The notes under the pieces were generated by a model. That model was not told where the DNA came from and made no database searches. It worked only from the letters and a program-made list of their open reading frames with translations. Of a stretch of DNA of 18,491 bases, positions 1-9,077 are shown piece after piece. The position numbers and the translations under genes are program-made. The stretch is from Ignavibacteria bacterium (GTDB lineage Bacteria > Bacteroidota > Ignavibacteria > Tepidaquicellales > Tepidaquicellaceae). The stretch lies in NCBI GenBank assembly GCA_016716125.1, contig JADJWZ010000019.1, forward strand, positions 1 through 18,491. Direction: 5' to 3'. Position 1 is the first letter of the stretch; the number at the start of each line of letters is the position of its first letter.

Positions 1-1330
1 GTCGAAATATTATTCACAGCTAGTACAGACTGAAAATTGGTATTATAAAATTCCTGAACTAAATCTGTTAAATTATACAAGCTGTAGAATGCTGTTTAGA
101 TTACTTGATCCTCGTGCAATCACCTGTGCAAAAATAACTAGATTGAGTATCATTCGGACTCATATTTAAGGACCCTCCTAATAAGAATCTTCTGTCTACT
201 GATCCGGTCATCACCCATCCGGTACCTGATACAGGATCTCCTGAATAAGCAAATTTTGTCGGCTGATTGTTAACCAACGGATTGATCCATGATTATCCGC
301 TTCTCCAGAGTCGGAAATTACTCTGTAGTCTCTGCATTAACTTGCGGAAGAGAAGGCTGAGGAGAACCGTTAGTGTAAGTATTAAAAACATTCATTCCCG
401 TAAATTTATAGCCTATCCTGACTACCTGATTTTGTGGCCGGGAGGATTATAATATTTTGCAGTATCCCATTAGTATTTCCGGTAAAAACAACAGGACTTC
501 TTAGAAGCATCGTTCCTACAGCGGGCGGATTGTCACCATATACCGGATCATTAGTTGTTGCATTATATAAAACCTAAATTCCTCAGTATCACATCCGATC
601 ACATCATCAAACGGGCTGCCTAAATCATCGTCCGTCCAGAAAGAAAAGTAAGCATCTTCCCATACATTGCTGCTTCTGTTAATAATTTTAAATTCAATAA
701 ACTGCACATCTCTTAATCCGCTGTTTGTAAAGCACCAGTTGGTCTGTAGTATCACGGCTTTAAGTGAAGAATCGCTCGTAATATTATTCTGATGCGGATA
801 AGCATCGGTGTAAGAAATAAAACATAGTCTGCGTACAAGGGAAAAAGGTTTTCACTAGAGCATTCCGCAAGCCCCTGATTTACCGGCAGTGCGGATAATC
901 GTAACTTGCTGTCCCCTCTTATGATACTGTAGATTCTGTATAACGAATCAAATACACCCTGAGGCTGCCCGGCATTATCAACACCTCCCGGTAGTAATCA
1001 TCAAAAGCATATTCCGAAATTGCTGTTAATGTATCACCATTGGATATACATCCCATCCACGGACCGGAAGAGTATCTTGCAGTATTTCCTGTGCCTTTAG
1101 GCCATTCAAATCCGGCGCTGCCTGTGACCGGATCATTAATAAAAATTTCCGTTATTTCTGAACCATGCGCTGATGTTATTAGCATCCGGCTACAACTGGG
1201 AAACCGGTAAAGATCTGTGAGAAAATTATAACTTGTGAGCAGCTTTCCTGAAGGTTTATCACTTTTAATTGTAAATGAAATTAATGTAAGACAGGTAACA
1301 GATATTAGAAAAATTGATGAGAGTTTTCAT
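1..1330 (-). pseudogene. Frameshifted secreted protein gene, cut by the left window edge
   Basis: Reading the minus strand from ATG at 1330-1328 and changing frame several times gives one continuous exported protein. It starts MKTLI, then FLISVTCLTLISFTI (signal peptide core). It continues through 'FINDPVTGSAGFEWPKGTG' (about 1160-1090), 'WMGCISNGDTLTAISEY', 'GDSKLRLSALPVNQGL', 'FWTDDDLGSPFDDVIGCDTE', 'PVYGDNPPAVGTMLL', 'YKFTGMNVFNTYTNG' and 'FAYSGDPVSGTGW'. I recognise this motif order from a family of large secreted proteins common in Ignavibacteria-type genomes; the function is unknown, and the C-terminus, where a sorting domain would lie, is outside the window. No single frame stays open for more than about 90 codons, yet homology-like sequence resumes after every break, so the stops come from small indels. 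The breaks are either recent decay or base-calling errors. Confidence is good for the gene's existence and low for its function. Confidence 0.7.
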
Positions 1331-1875
1331 ATTTTCCTTTCTTATTTAAATTTTTAAAAATTATTAAATATTACTTTTACTTCTTTGTCTGCTTTGGATT
1401 ATTTATAGTTTTTCATGGCGGATTATAATATTCATCGTTCACTTTATTTAATCTGCTTTAAATTAAATTTTAATTAATTAAAACAAAGATATTTTATTCA
1501 GTTTGTGGAACGATTTCTTCGAAACAAAGGAACTTTTTAAATTAAATTAAACTCAATAACAGCTAATTTAAAAGCATTTTCAAAAAATCATCAGGACACA
1601 AAATACGGTTTGTAAGGATTTTGAAGATTACTTTGCCAATCGGGAGATTGGGAACGAGGAAGTATAAAAAATTTGAATTTGGAACATGGAGTATATTAAT
1701 CGGGTTGCGGATGAAAGTTTACCACTGACATTTCTAAGGAGTTATACACAATATTTTTTCAATTCAATTAACTTGAATTTTCATCTAAATAGTCTTAGGT
1801 TTTCCTGCCCCAAATTTTAATTATTATTTTATAAATTTACATTGTTTAAAATGGCGGGCAAATTGTTTTCAATCT
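1331..1875. other. Divergent intergenic region
   Basis: This AT-rich region of about 545 bases separates the divergently oriented genes that start at 1330 (-) and 1876 (+), so it should hold the promoters of both. I found no convincing ORF or RNA gene. The only local structure is a short hairpin at 1636-1651, ccaatc / gattgg with a ggga loop, followed by 'gaacgagg'. I could not place a TTTG/TAnnTTTG promoter with confidence. A short overlapping start at 1842 only reads through part of this region before joining the beta-helix gene. Confidence 0.5.
1636..1651. repeat. Small palindrome with ggga tetraloop
   Basis: A perfect 6-bp inverted repeat, ccaatc at 1636-1641 and gattgg at 1646-1651, encloses a 4-base loop. 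It resembles short intergenic palindromes that are often multicopy, but only one copy is visible here, so the assignment is weak. Confidence 0.3.
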
Positions 1876-4848
1876 ATGGAAGCTCTATTATTTTTTCTGA
1901 TCTCTTTTGTTGTGTTTTCATTTCGACAGCGAATCCGGTTTTATCAGCAGACTATTATATCTCCAATGACGGCAGTGACGGTAATAACGGCACAAGTATT
2001 TCTACACATGGGCTACTGTGCAAAAGTGAATTCAGTGATGGCTTCATTTGCCAGGTGATAAAATTCTTTTCAGAAGAGGAGATACATTCTTCGGACAGAT
2101 AACAGTTTCTAAGTCGGTCTTGCGGGAAATGAGATCACTTTCGGAAGTTATGGTGCAGGTGAGCTGCCATTGATACCGGCGCAAATTCACCTCAGAACTG
2201 GATAGTCCATTCGGGAAATATTTATAAAACAACTTTCACAGATACAGTTTCTAATTTATATGTATCAGGGAATATTATGAACATCACTCGCTTTCCGAAT
2301 TCAGGCTGGCTGAGAACTGATTTCCGGAATAAGCAATACCGGTTTCAATGATGCAGCATTAAATCAAGGTTAACGGTTACTGGAACAGGCGCTACATGCG
2401 GGATCAGGACAAGAGGCTGGTCATATGAAGTTAAAACAGTTTCTAATTTCAGTTCAGGCAATGTACAATTTTCAAGTCGGTTGTGAACGCTGGCATTTGA
2501 TTACGGATATTTCTTTGACAATAAATTGAATTTACTGGATGCAGAAGGTGAATTTTTCTACGACATTCCGAATCAAACGCTATATTTTTATGCGCCTGGA
2601 GGAGCTAATCCCAATACGCTTCAGATACAGGCGACAGTCAGCAGGATTCAATGTATATTTAAATCCCGGTGTAAAATTTGTGATCATAGAAAATCTGCAT
2701 CTCTCACATGCAAGAAAAGTGGAAGAAGTACTAACGGAACTTCTATAACTGTAAGAAACTGCCGGATAAGTAAATCCAGATAAGATCGGGATCGAACTTT
2801 GCAGGACAGGTCACAGGATAGAAAATAATATTATCGAAGATGCGCTTGATATAGGGATCACAGCTCAAATATTCGACGGATTCGTAACCGGAAATACAAT
2901 AAGGCGGACCAGTTAAAACCGGGATACGGCGGAAGTTCTTACGAGGATATATCGGATTAAGAGCTACGAGAGCGCAACCGGAACTCAGATTAGATATAAT
3001 ATAATTGACAGTTCAGGATACACAGGATTCCGTCTTGGAAAAAACAACATTGCCGAATATAATATTATAGATTATTCATGTCTGACATTAAATGACGGCG
3101 GCGGCATTGCGATTGACAATGTAGACGGTCTTCAGATCAGGAACAACATTATAAAAAATTCAATCGGAAATAAAGAAACATCCCCGGCTGCTAACTATAA
3201 TTTAAGTTATGGTATATACTTCGGTAACACTACCATTAAAAATCTCATAATCTCCGGCAATACAATTGCGCATAACAGATTTGTCGGAATATATATTGAC
3301 AACACAAATACACTCGACAATATTCAGATAAGGGATAATGTTCTCTACAATAATGCCTCGGCGCAGATTAAATTTACAGACTTGTCCGCATCATCTTATA
3401 AACCATCCTACAATACAATATGTAAAGGAAATATTCTTTACAGTCTGAGCTGGAAGCAGGTTGGTATGGAACATCAGATGTTTCATTCGCTTACATTCAG
3501 CGATTACGGTGTCTTTGACGGCAATGTACGCTAATCCTATAATGAATATGTAGTGAGGAGAATGATCATGCCTCCGAATTATTCTGCAAAGGAATACAGG
3601 TTAGCTGAATGGAAATCTGCGGTCGGCGAAGATTTAAATTCTTCTTACAGTCAGTTCTCATTTGATCAGTATGCTGTTACAGATACACTCAGCAGTAATT
3701 ACACTAACGAATCCGCATTTTCACTGATACGATAGCGGGCTGGACTACATGGCCTTCCGGGCTCATCCATTCCGAAGGTCACACATCCGCTGCTTGACGG
3801 CGGCGCGATGAGATCCGCTGGAACGGTATAGGATTTACTGAAAATCTTGCTATCAGCAATGCATTTCCTACAACAAAGGAAGTTATTATCAGGTTAGTAT
3901 GAGCGTCGTCGGTGATCAGTCAGGTGATTTTAATGTCTGGGGCAGATCAGTCTTCCGCAGGTATATGAAATGGGACTCAGAAGATTATACAGGTTTGAAC
4001 CATTCAGAAGAGATTACTCATTTATATTTAAACCTGACACAACAGATCCTGCCACTACGTTTACAACAGGAATGAAACTCCCCGACTCGCTTTATTATGT
4101 GGACAATGTACATATGTATAAAGTAAATGTTCAGAAAATTGATTCAACTGAAAAGTCAAAATTATTCATTAACGAAACTAGCTCCACGCAGCTTTTTGAT
4201 CTGAATGGTATAAATTATAAAAACCTAGACGGAAGTAATGTAAATGGTAATGTCATTCACGTTCCTCCGTTTAGTTCAAAGATTCTTGTCAATGACGGTG
4301 AGATCTTAACGCCTGTATTAAATCTGAATATGTTTGTACAAGGAATGTATGATCCTAATTCACAGCAGACTGTATCTGACACTGTCAGAGTTTATTTAAG
4401 AAATGTTAATCCGCCTTATCAGAAAGTTGATTCTGCAGTTTCTGTTTTTAATACATCAGGTCTCGCATCGCTTGATTTTCAAAATGTATCCGACGGAATA
4501 AATTACTATATTAATGTTGTTCACAGAAATTCAATTAACGCATGGAGTAAATCCGGCGGAGAGTCTTTCAGTTCTTCAATTTTGAATTATGATTTTACAA
4601 ATGATTCATCAATGACATACGGCAATAACGTTCTAAAAAAAGGCGTAAAATATTGTTTCTATTCCGGCGATGTAGATAAAGACGGAGCCGTAGATCTTTC
4701 AGACTTATCTGAAATTGATAATTTAGCTTCATCTTTTGCAGTAGGTTATTTAAATTCTGATCTGAATTATGACTTGCTTACGGATATTGCTGATCTGACA
4801 CTCGCAGACAATAATGCATTCAATGTCATTACAGTGATTTCACCGTAA
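1876..4848 (+). pseudogene. Frameshifted secreted right-handed beta-helix protein with dockerin-like C-terminus
   Basis: Following the reading across at least ten frame changes gives one protein of roughly 980-1000 residues. It begins with a hydrophobic signal (MEALLFFLISFVVFSF from 1876). The mature start 'ADYYISNDGSDGNNGTS' is typical of secreted beta-helix proteins, followed by 'PGDKILFRRGDTFFGQITVSKS'. Repeating strands with Asn ladders include 'RIENNIIEDAL', 'VTGNTIRR', 'IRYNIIDSSG', 'LQIRNNIIKNS', 'LIISGNTIAHN' and 'IQIRDNVLYNN'. The stretch about 2905-3531 is open in one frame but has no early ATG. These rungs indicate a parallel beta-helix, often a polysaccharide lyase or adhesin fold; no catalytic residues can be assigned. 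Only the last 0.9 kb is intact (separate entry). Its neighbour downstream (4874-6618) is convergent. The gene is either decayed or mis-sequenced. Confidence 0.75.
3970..4848 (+). CDS. C-terminal fragment of the beta-helix protein: beta-sandwich region plus dockerin-like EF-hand pair
   Basis: This is the longest intact piece of the broken gene, 292 codons. The ATG at 3970 is probably not a real start, because coding similarity continues upstream in another frame ('NAFPTTKEVIIRLVSMSVVGDQSGDFNVW', read about 3858-3945). The middle, about residues 40-215, looks like extracellular beta-sandwich sequence without a recognisable active site. The last ~60 residues contain 'GDVDKDGAVDLSDLSEID' and 'DLNYDLLTDIADLTLADNNA', two dockerin-type calcium loops. 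The second is degenerate, lacking the usual glycine. Such pairs close many secreted proteins of Ignavibacteria-like bacteria, where they probably act in folding or surface attachment rather than in a true cellulosome (inference). A small hairpin (4849-4862) follows the stop. Confidence 0.7.
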   Translation: MGLRRLYRFEPFRRDYSFIFKPDTTDPATTFTTGMKLPDSLYYVDNVHMYKVNVQKIDSTEKSKLFINETSSTQLFDLNGINYKNLDGSNVNGNVIHVPPFSSKILVNDGEILTPVLNLNMFVQGMYDPNSQQTVSDTVRVYLRNVNPPYQKVDSAVSVFNTSGLASLDFQNVSDGINYYINVVHRNSINAWSKSGGESFSSSILNYDFTNDSSMTYGNNVLKKGVKYCFYSGDVDKDGAVDLSDLSEIDNLASSFAVGYLNSDLNYDLLTDIADLTLADNNAFNVITVISP

Positions 4849-4880
4849 GACTGAATCCAGTCAGAGATATTTTTTATTTT
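4849..4880. terminator. Weak hairpin plus T-run between convergent genes
   Basis: gactg (4849-4853) pairs with cagtc (4858-4862) around the loop aatc, and a T-rich run begins at 4870. The 5-bp stem is short, but its position directly after the stop of the + gene, and facing the 3' end of the convergent - gene, fits an intrinsic terminator. Confidence 0.35.
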
Positions 4881-6241
4881 AATTTCGAAGCAATGACAAC
4901 CGGCGCTTTAAGATTTTCTGAGGCGCCTCCTCTGTCATCAATTGCTTCTATCATAAGAATATAAACGCCCGGTCTCAGTTTCTGATTATTATCATCAAGT
5001 CCGTTGAATATAATCTCCCCAAAGCTGCCGCTTACGGAATTATTAATTATTGTTCTTACCTGCCGTCCCTTAATATCATATACTTTAATTCTTATCTGCG
5101 CGATATTAGTGTTAAGTTTAAAACTGATCACAGCAAAGTCTTCAAAGCCGTCTCCGTCCGGCGAAAACGGATTAGGAAATACATTAACATTTGATTCGCT
5201 TTTTACTCCGGCGGTAAATATGCTGTTTACAAGACCCGGAGTGCCGCCTGCAGGATTTGCGGAAGAACTCCAGCTGTATCTGTCATCTGATAAAAACTTT
5301 GGATTTATCCTTTCGAGTGAAATACCTTTAGTGTCGTCAATATTTGGATTATGATAATCCGGAGAATATGTTACTGCATCAATTGTATTATTCAGACTGT
5401 CAGCCAGCGTTAATTTTTCTCCGGTATTTGAAAGACTCATTCCGCTGATAATGGAAATTTTATTATGATAAGAAGGTAACTTCAAATGAGGAAAAGCTTC
5501 ATATACAGATGTGTCATTTGCAACAATAAAATATTCACCGTGATTTAAAACAAGATCAGAATCGGAAATTGTTCGGATGAGAGATGATTCAATGTATTTC
5601 CACTTTTTAATATTCACCGGTATACCTGAATTATTCAGAATCTCTATCCATTCGGAATACCCTGTAACAGGATCATACATTATTTCATTTATTACAACTC
5701 CTCCCCCGCCTGACTGATCGCTTACATAAATTTTTTTGTAAAGTTTATTATTCAGAGTATCGTTATCATCCGGAAAGTTTATGACGGCAATGAACTGTTT
5801 ATAACCCGTATCGGATGGCGTGTATGAACATTGGAATTCCGAAGAGTCACCGCTGATCAATACTGCAAAGTTTCCCGCGCATATTCTTTCGTTTATCTGA
5901 CCTGCGCTGTCATTATTATTGTCATAATAAATTTCAGCGGTAAAACCATTTGCGCTGCTGATACCGGTATTTTTGATCTTTAACTTCATTGTAATTTCAC
6001 TTCCCGAATAAGCGTAAATCGGCTGCGTATCAAATGAATACAGCATCAGATCATTCGGTAATGGAGTAACTGAATTCCTTTTTCCCGGAGTGGCTTTATC
6101 GGGATGAATTGACGAACTCCAGTTTGAAGAAATATTTGTATTGACGCCGCTTAGTTTTCTTTCGAGCGAAAATCCTGATGCTCCTCCCCATGAATTGTTA
6201 TAAGTAAGCGAATCAGATACAACACCAGAAGCGTTATACAC
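4874..6241 (-). CDS. C-terminal part of exported lamin-tail-domain protein (frameshifted from 6151-6618)
   Basis: This 455-codon piece continues the protein that starts at 6618. Residues 1-58 complete the first lamin-tail domain ('SLERK...WSSSIHPDKATPGKRNSV'). Residues about 62-175 look like a CARDB-type beta-sandwich ('YSFDTQPIYAYSGSEITM', 'LKIKNTGISSANGFTAEIYY'). Residues about 180-345 form a second lamin-tail domain ('VVINEIMYDPVTGYSEWIEI ... SLERINPKF ... WSSSANPAGGTPGLVNS'). The last ~95 residues are a FlgD-like/T9SS-type C-terminal module ('FPNPFSPDGDGFEDFAVISF', 'VYDIKGRQVRTI', 'RPGVYILMIEAIDD'). The two lamin-tail domains share their end motif, an internal repeat that supports the join across the frameshift. 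The role is probably a cell-surface or secreted binding protein; no enzymatic residues are visible. The first Met here is an internal residue, not a true start. Confidence 0.8.
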   Translation of the reverse strand: MYNASGVVSDSLTYNNSWGGASGFSLERKLSGVNTNISSNWSSSIHPDKATPGKRNSVTPLPNDLMLYSFDTQPIYAYSGSEITMKLKIKNTGISSANGFTAEIYYDNNNDSAGQINERICAGNFAVLISGDSSEFQCSYTPSDTGYKQFIAVINFPDDNDTLNNKLYKKIYVSDQSGGGGVVINEIMYDPVTGYSEWIEILNNSGIPVNIKKWKYIESSLIRTISDSDLVLNHGEYFIVANDTSVYEAFPHLKLPSYHNKISIISGMSLSNTGEKLTLADSLNNTIDAVTYSPDYHNPNIDDTKGISLERINPKFLSDDRYSWSSSANPAGGTPGLVNSIFTAGVKSESNVNVFPNPFSPDGDGFEDFAVISFKLNTNIAQIRIKVYDIKGRQVRTIINNSVSGSFGEIIFNGLDDNNQKLRPGVYILMIEAIDDRGGASENLKAPVVIASKLK

Positions 6242-6618
6242 GACTGCATTTTCATTTCGGAATTATTCAAAGCGCTCCAAGCAGGCGACTGTAAAATAAT
6301 TCCATAGAAAGAAGGATACTGATCTCTGAAGTTAACTGAATCTTCACAAACAACTGCAAATGAATCCGGAAGCAATTCTATATTAATAGTTGTAATTATT
6401 CTCAGCGGATTCCCTGCAGCGGCGTCACGCCATTTCCAGTTCTGTAAATTCACCGGAGTCTGTGAAACATTCTTCAGCTCAAACCACTCCTTTGCAGGAG
6501 AGACGGGAGCGTACATTACTTCATTGATTATGACCTGTGAATAAACCGGCGGAGATATTGAGAGAGAATGAAACAGAATGGAGACCATTAAAGCGGCAAA
6601 TGTCGTTTTCATATTCAT
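6151..6618 (-). CDS. N-terminal part of exported lamin-tail-domain protein (frameshifted near 6255)
   Basis: The start MNMKTTFAALMVSILFHSLS at 6618 gives a clear signal peptide, probably cleaved after 'VYSQ'. The first lamin-tail domain follows: 'VIINEVMYAPVSPAKEWFEL', 'VNLQNWKWRDAAAG' and 'LLPDSFAVVCEDSVNF'. Authentic coding stops near 6255. Beyond it this frame reads 'MKMQSCITLLVLYLIRLL', while the correct continuation 'AVVYNASGVVSDS' lies in the frame of the 4874-6241 piece. Adding one T on the + strand to the TTT run at 6255-6257 restores 'NNSENENAVVYNASG', so a single-base deletion, real or technical, explains the break. The repaired protein would be about 580 residues. Confidence 0.75.
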   Translation of the reverse strand: MNMKTTFAALMVSILFHSLSISPPVYSQVIINEVMYAPVSPAKEWFELKNVSQTPVNLQNWKWRDAAAGNPLRIITTINIELLPDSFAVVCEDSVNFRDQYPSFYGIILQSPAWSALNNSEMKMQSCITLLVLYLIRLLITIHGEEHQDFRSKEN

Positions 6619-6746
6619 CGTAATTTAAGTTAACAAAAAATTCAGTCACTGTTCAAATATTATCGGTAAATTTCATTTAATATTACATTGAAAGCGCGTA
6701 ATATTTTTTTAAAATTCACGAAACAAAATAAACATTTATAATTCAG

Positions 6747-7613
6747 ATGAGCAAGTTAAAATTATTTATCTATTTAATTTTATTAATACCGGCGTCCGGA
6801 ATTTATTCACAGGAAACTCCAACACTTTATGCAGTTGCAATAAAATATACACCGGTGCTTAATACGCATGACTTTGAAGATGTCTTCGGCGGACCGGATC
6901 GTGACAAAGTGAAACTTGATGAGCAGGGGCTTATAAGGGAAATGGAATTTATTGCATTTCCGAGTACGGTATTTGAAATCACAGAGAGAATTCCCAAAGA
7001 CGGTTACAGTATTTTTAAAATAGTAACTTCTGATTATCCTTATGAATCTTCGCCTCTTTATATTGACAGCAGATTCGTCGAAGTAAGATCAGGCAGACCT
7101 GATGACAGAAATAAAGTCATGCCTGAAAGAAATGAAATTATTGAAAACATTTTATCACTTGATGGAGGAAATTATATGTGGGGAGGAAATTACGGAGACG
7201 GCATTGATGAATTACTGAATTATTACAGACCGGCATCTGAGATTGATGCAAAGGAAAAAACAAACTGGTGTTTACAAGGAGTTGACTGTTCGGGACTTAT
7301 TTATCAGGCGACAGGCGGCGCTACGCCGAGGAACACTTCTTCTCTTATAAAATACGGTGAAGGACTGAATATAGAGGGAAAAAGTTTAAAGGAAATTGCG
7401 GAAATGCTGAAGCCGCTTGATCTGATCGTATGGAGCGGTCATGTGATAGTAGCGCTTGATAAAAATACTGTTATAGAAAGTTCGCCGGAAGACGGAGTTC
7501 ACAGGTCGGATCTGACGGAAAGACTGAATGAAGTAATGACTGAAAGAACAGCAGTTAATGACTGGACTTCCACGACAGGTAAAAGATTTGTTATAAGAAG
7601 ATGGATTGAGTAG
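6747..7613 (+). CDS. Exported NlpC/P60-family cysteine hydrolase
   Basis: The 288-residue protein has a signal peptide (MSKLKLFIYLILLIPASGIY) and an N-terminal beta-rich region (about 25-120) that could be an SH3-like wall-binding domain. The C-terminal catalytic domain starts about residue 128. Catalytic Cys181 lies in 'GVDCSGLIYQATGG' and the general-base His232 in 'WSGHVIVAL'. The third polar residue is probably near 'VIESSPEDGVH' (244-251). The motif 'GGNYMWGGNYGDGIDELL' (140-157) is the usual YxWGG-like entry. The family cleaves gamma-D-Glu-diamino-acid bonds in peptidoglycan stem peptides, so a periplasmic wall-remodelling or recycling role is likely; the exact bond is unknown. The insert 'LNYYRPASEIDAKEKTNWCL' before the Cys is longer than in minimal members. 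The gene stands alone on this strand and is followed by a bidirectional terminator. Confidence 0.85.
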   Translation: MSKLKLFIYLILLIPASGIYSQETPTLYAVAIKYTPVLNTHDFEDVFGGPDRDKVKLDEQGLIREMEFIAFPSTVFEITERIPKDGYSIFKIVTSDYPYESSPLYIDSRFVEVRSGRPDDRNKVMPERNEIIENILSLDGGNYMWGGNYGDGIDELLNYYRPASEIDAKEKTNWCLQGVDCSGLIYQATGGATPRNTSSLIKYGEGLNIEGKSLKEIAEMLKPLDLIVWSGHVIVALDKNTVIESSPEDGVHRSDLTERLNEVMTERTAVNDWTSTTGKRFVIRRWIE

Positions 7614-7623
7614 ATATAAGTAT

Positions 7624-7668
7624 AAAAAAAGGATCTGAGATATTAACTATCTGCAGATCCGTTTTAAA
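7624..7668. terminator. Bidirectional intrinsic terminator
   Basis: ggatctg (7631-7637) pairs with cagatcc (7654-7660), and agata (7638-7642) continues the stem with tatct (7648-7652) past a bulged G at 7653. The stem is therefore 12 bp with a 5-base loop. An A-run precedes it (7624-7630) and 'gtttt' follows, so it can end both the NlpC/P60 gene on + and the BI-1 gene on -, whose stop is at 7685. Confidence 0.8.
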
Positions 7669-7684
7669 AAAAATTCAATCGCGA

Positions 7685-8404
7685 TTATTTTCTGTCACCC
7701 ATAATTCTTAAAAGAAAAAGAAACATATTTATGAAATCAAGATACAGCATCAGAGAGCCCATAACTGCGGCTTTCTTTCCGTCCTCCGTATCAAAATCCA
7801 TTGACTGACTCATCTTTTTTATTCTCTGCGTGTCATAAGCGGTCAGACCTACAAAGATCAGAACACCTGCATAACTAATGATCCAGTATAGAGTCGGACT
7901 GTTAAGAAAAATATTAACAACGGAAGCGATTATCAGACCGATCAGCCCCATAAAGAAGAATGTTCCGAATTTTGACAGATCCATTTTGGTAACGTAACCG
8001 AAGACACTGACTGAACCGAACATAGCGGCGCAGATGAAAAATGTAGAAGCGATCGAGGTGCCTGTGTAAATCAAAAAAATTGAAGCCATTGTAAGTCCGG
8101 TCAGAGCCGAATAAAAGAAAAAAGCTCCGATAGCCACTACAGCTGACATTTTTTTGATTGCAAAAGTAAGTCCGATCACAACTCCGAGCTGAAGTATTAC
8201 AATTCCGAAGAATAGAAAAGAATTGTTAAACAAAACTTCCGCAAATGACGAACCGGATATTCCCCATGCGATCACGCCTGTGAGAGCAAGTCCCATAGCC
8301 ATCCAGTTATATACATTCAGCAGGAATTTTCTCGTGCTTTCAGAAGTAAAGGAAGCTTCAACCGCTCCAGTATTACTCTGGAATTGACTTTGAAATTGGT
8401 TCAT
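7685..8404 (-). CDS. Bax inhibitor-1/YccA-family seven-helix membrane protein
   Basis: The 239-residue inner-membrane protein has about seven hydrophobic segments beginning near 'FLLNVYNWMAMGLALTGVIA' (residues 27-46). It carries the family landmark 'VGLTAYDTQRIKKMSQ' in the late helices, whose conserved Asp is linked to pH-gated Ca2+ leak in the homologue BsYetJ (established knowledge). The C-terminus 'LDFINMFLFLLRIMGDRK' is typical. The N-terminus 'MNQFQSQFQSNTG' is a polar cytoplasmic tail. The start at 8404 is supported by an AGGAG Shine-Dalgarno at 8418-8414, nine bases upstream. Bacterial members sit next to FtsH-type quality control or act as calcium leak channels; nothing in this context selects between these. 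It ends against a shared terminator with the convergent NlpC/P60 gene. Confidence 0.92.
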   Translation of the reverse strand: MNQFQSQFQSNTGAVEASFTSESTRKFLLNVYNWMAMGLALTGVIAWGISGSSFAEVLFNNSFLFFGIVILQLGVVIGLTFAIKKMSAVVAIGAFFFYSALTGLTMASIFLIYTGTSIASTFFICAAMFGSVSVFGYVTKMDLSKFGTFFFMGLIGLIIASVVNIFLNSPTLYWIISYAGVLIFVGLTAYDTQRIKKMSQSMDFDTEDGKKAAVMGSLMLYLDFINMFLFLLRIMGDRK

Positions 8405-8549
8405 TTAATATATCTCCTGTTTATTTATTTGTTTAATTAATTTTTTTAATCAGTACGGATTGTGACAAGTATATTCTTAATTAAGTTCCTTAATATTATT
8501 ATAAGATAATTCCGAAAATTTAATTTCATTAAAAATAGATTATACTTTA

Positions 8550-9050
8550 TTAAGGAAGCGGTTCCATTCCGAATGCTGCCCACTCTTCTTTTGAAGGTCC
8601 GTAAATCCCCGGAACTTTCAGACCTGCCTGTCTCATCAGCACAGACATCTGTCCTCTGTGGTGTGTCTGATGAAGATTCAGATACATCAGCGTTAGTCCT
8701 TTTTTCCATTTCTCACCGTACATCTCGTCTTCCTCCTGAAGCTTTTCATCATTCCAGTTTTTTGATAATTCATTCAAAAGAGAATCCGAAGTTTTACTGT
8801 ATGCTGCCGCTATATCCGCAGCATTATCCGGAAGCGGATCGTTTACTCCCGGACCTTCCACTTTAAGCCCTGCATTACCCATCATTTCAGGAATTGTAAC
8901 TGCAAGATGCCATGCGAGAAAACCAAGGGTTCTTCCTTCAGGATAAACTTTAGTATTTAAAGATTCATCTGAAAGCGAGTTAAGTACTTTTAAAGTAGAA
9001 TCACTTTCGTACTTCCAGTCTTTTTTGAAATCTTCCAATGATCTGTACAT
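8550..9050 (-). CDS. DinB-family four-helix protein, putative metal-dependent thiol transferase
   Basis: The 166-residue soluble protein has the DinB/YfiT four-helix-bundle pattern. His48 in 'FLAWHLAVTIPEMMGNA', and His127 and His131 in 'LHQTHHRGQMSVLMRQAG', form the expected metal-binding triad. The C-terminus 'VPGIYGPSKEEWAAFG' is usual for the family. Homologues include thiol-dependent S-transferases (bacillithiol/mycothiol) and damage-inducible proteins; the substrate cannot be told from sequence. It begins 27 bases after the guaB stop on the same strand, so co-transcription with guaB is likely. No Shine-Dalgarno is visible before the ATG. An overlapping short frame from 8709 to 8446 is a shadow. 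Confidence 0.88.
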   Translation of the reverse strand: MYRSLEDFKKDWKYESDSTLKVLNSLSDESLNTKVYPEGRTLGFLAWHLAVTIPEMMGNAGLKVEGPGVNDPLPDNAADIAAAYSKTSDSLLNELSKNWNDEKLQEEDEMYGEKWKKGLTLMYLNLHQTHHRGQMSVLMRQAGLKVPGIYGPSKEEWAAFGMEPLP

Positions 9051-9077
9051 AATATTATAGAGTTTAAATTATTAGAA

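Noticed and set aside
5004..5354. 116-codon plus-strand frame within the lamin-tail gene
   Set aside because: It is antisense to the clear CARDB/LTD/FlgD-like coding sequence.
8446..8709. Minus-strand 87-codon frame overlapping the DinB-family gene
   Set aside because: It overlaps the DinB coding region in another frame and has low-complexity, non-protein-like composition.
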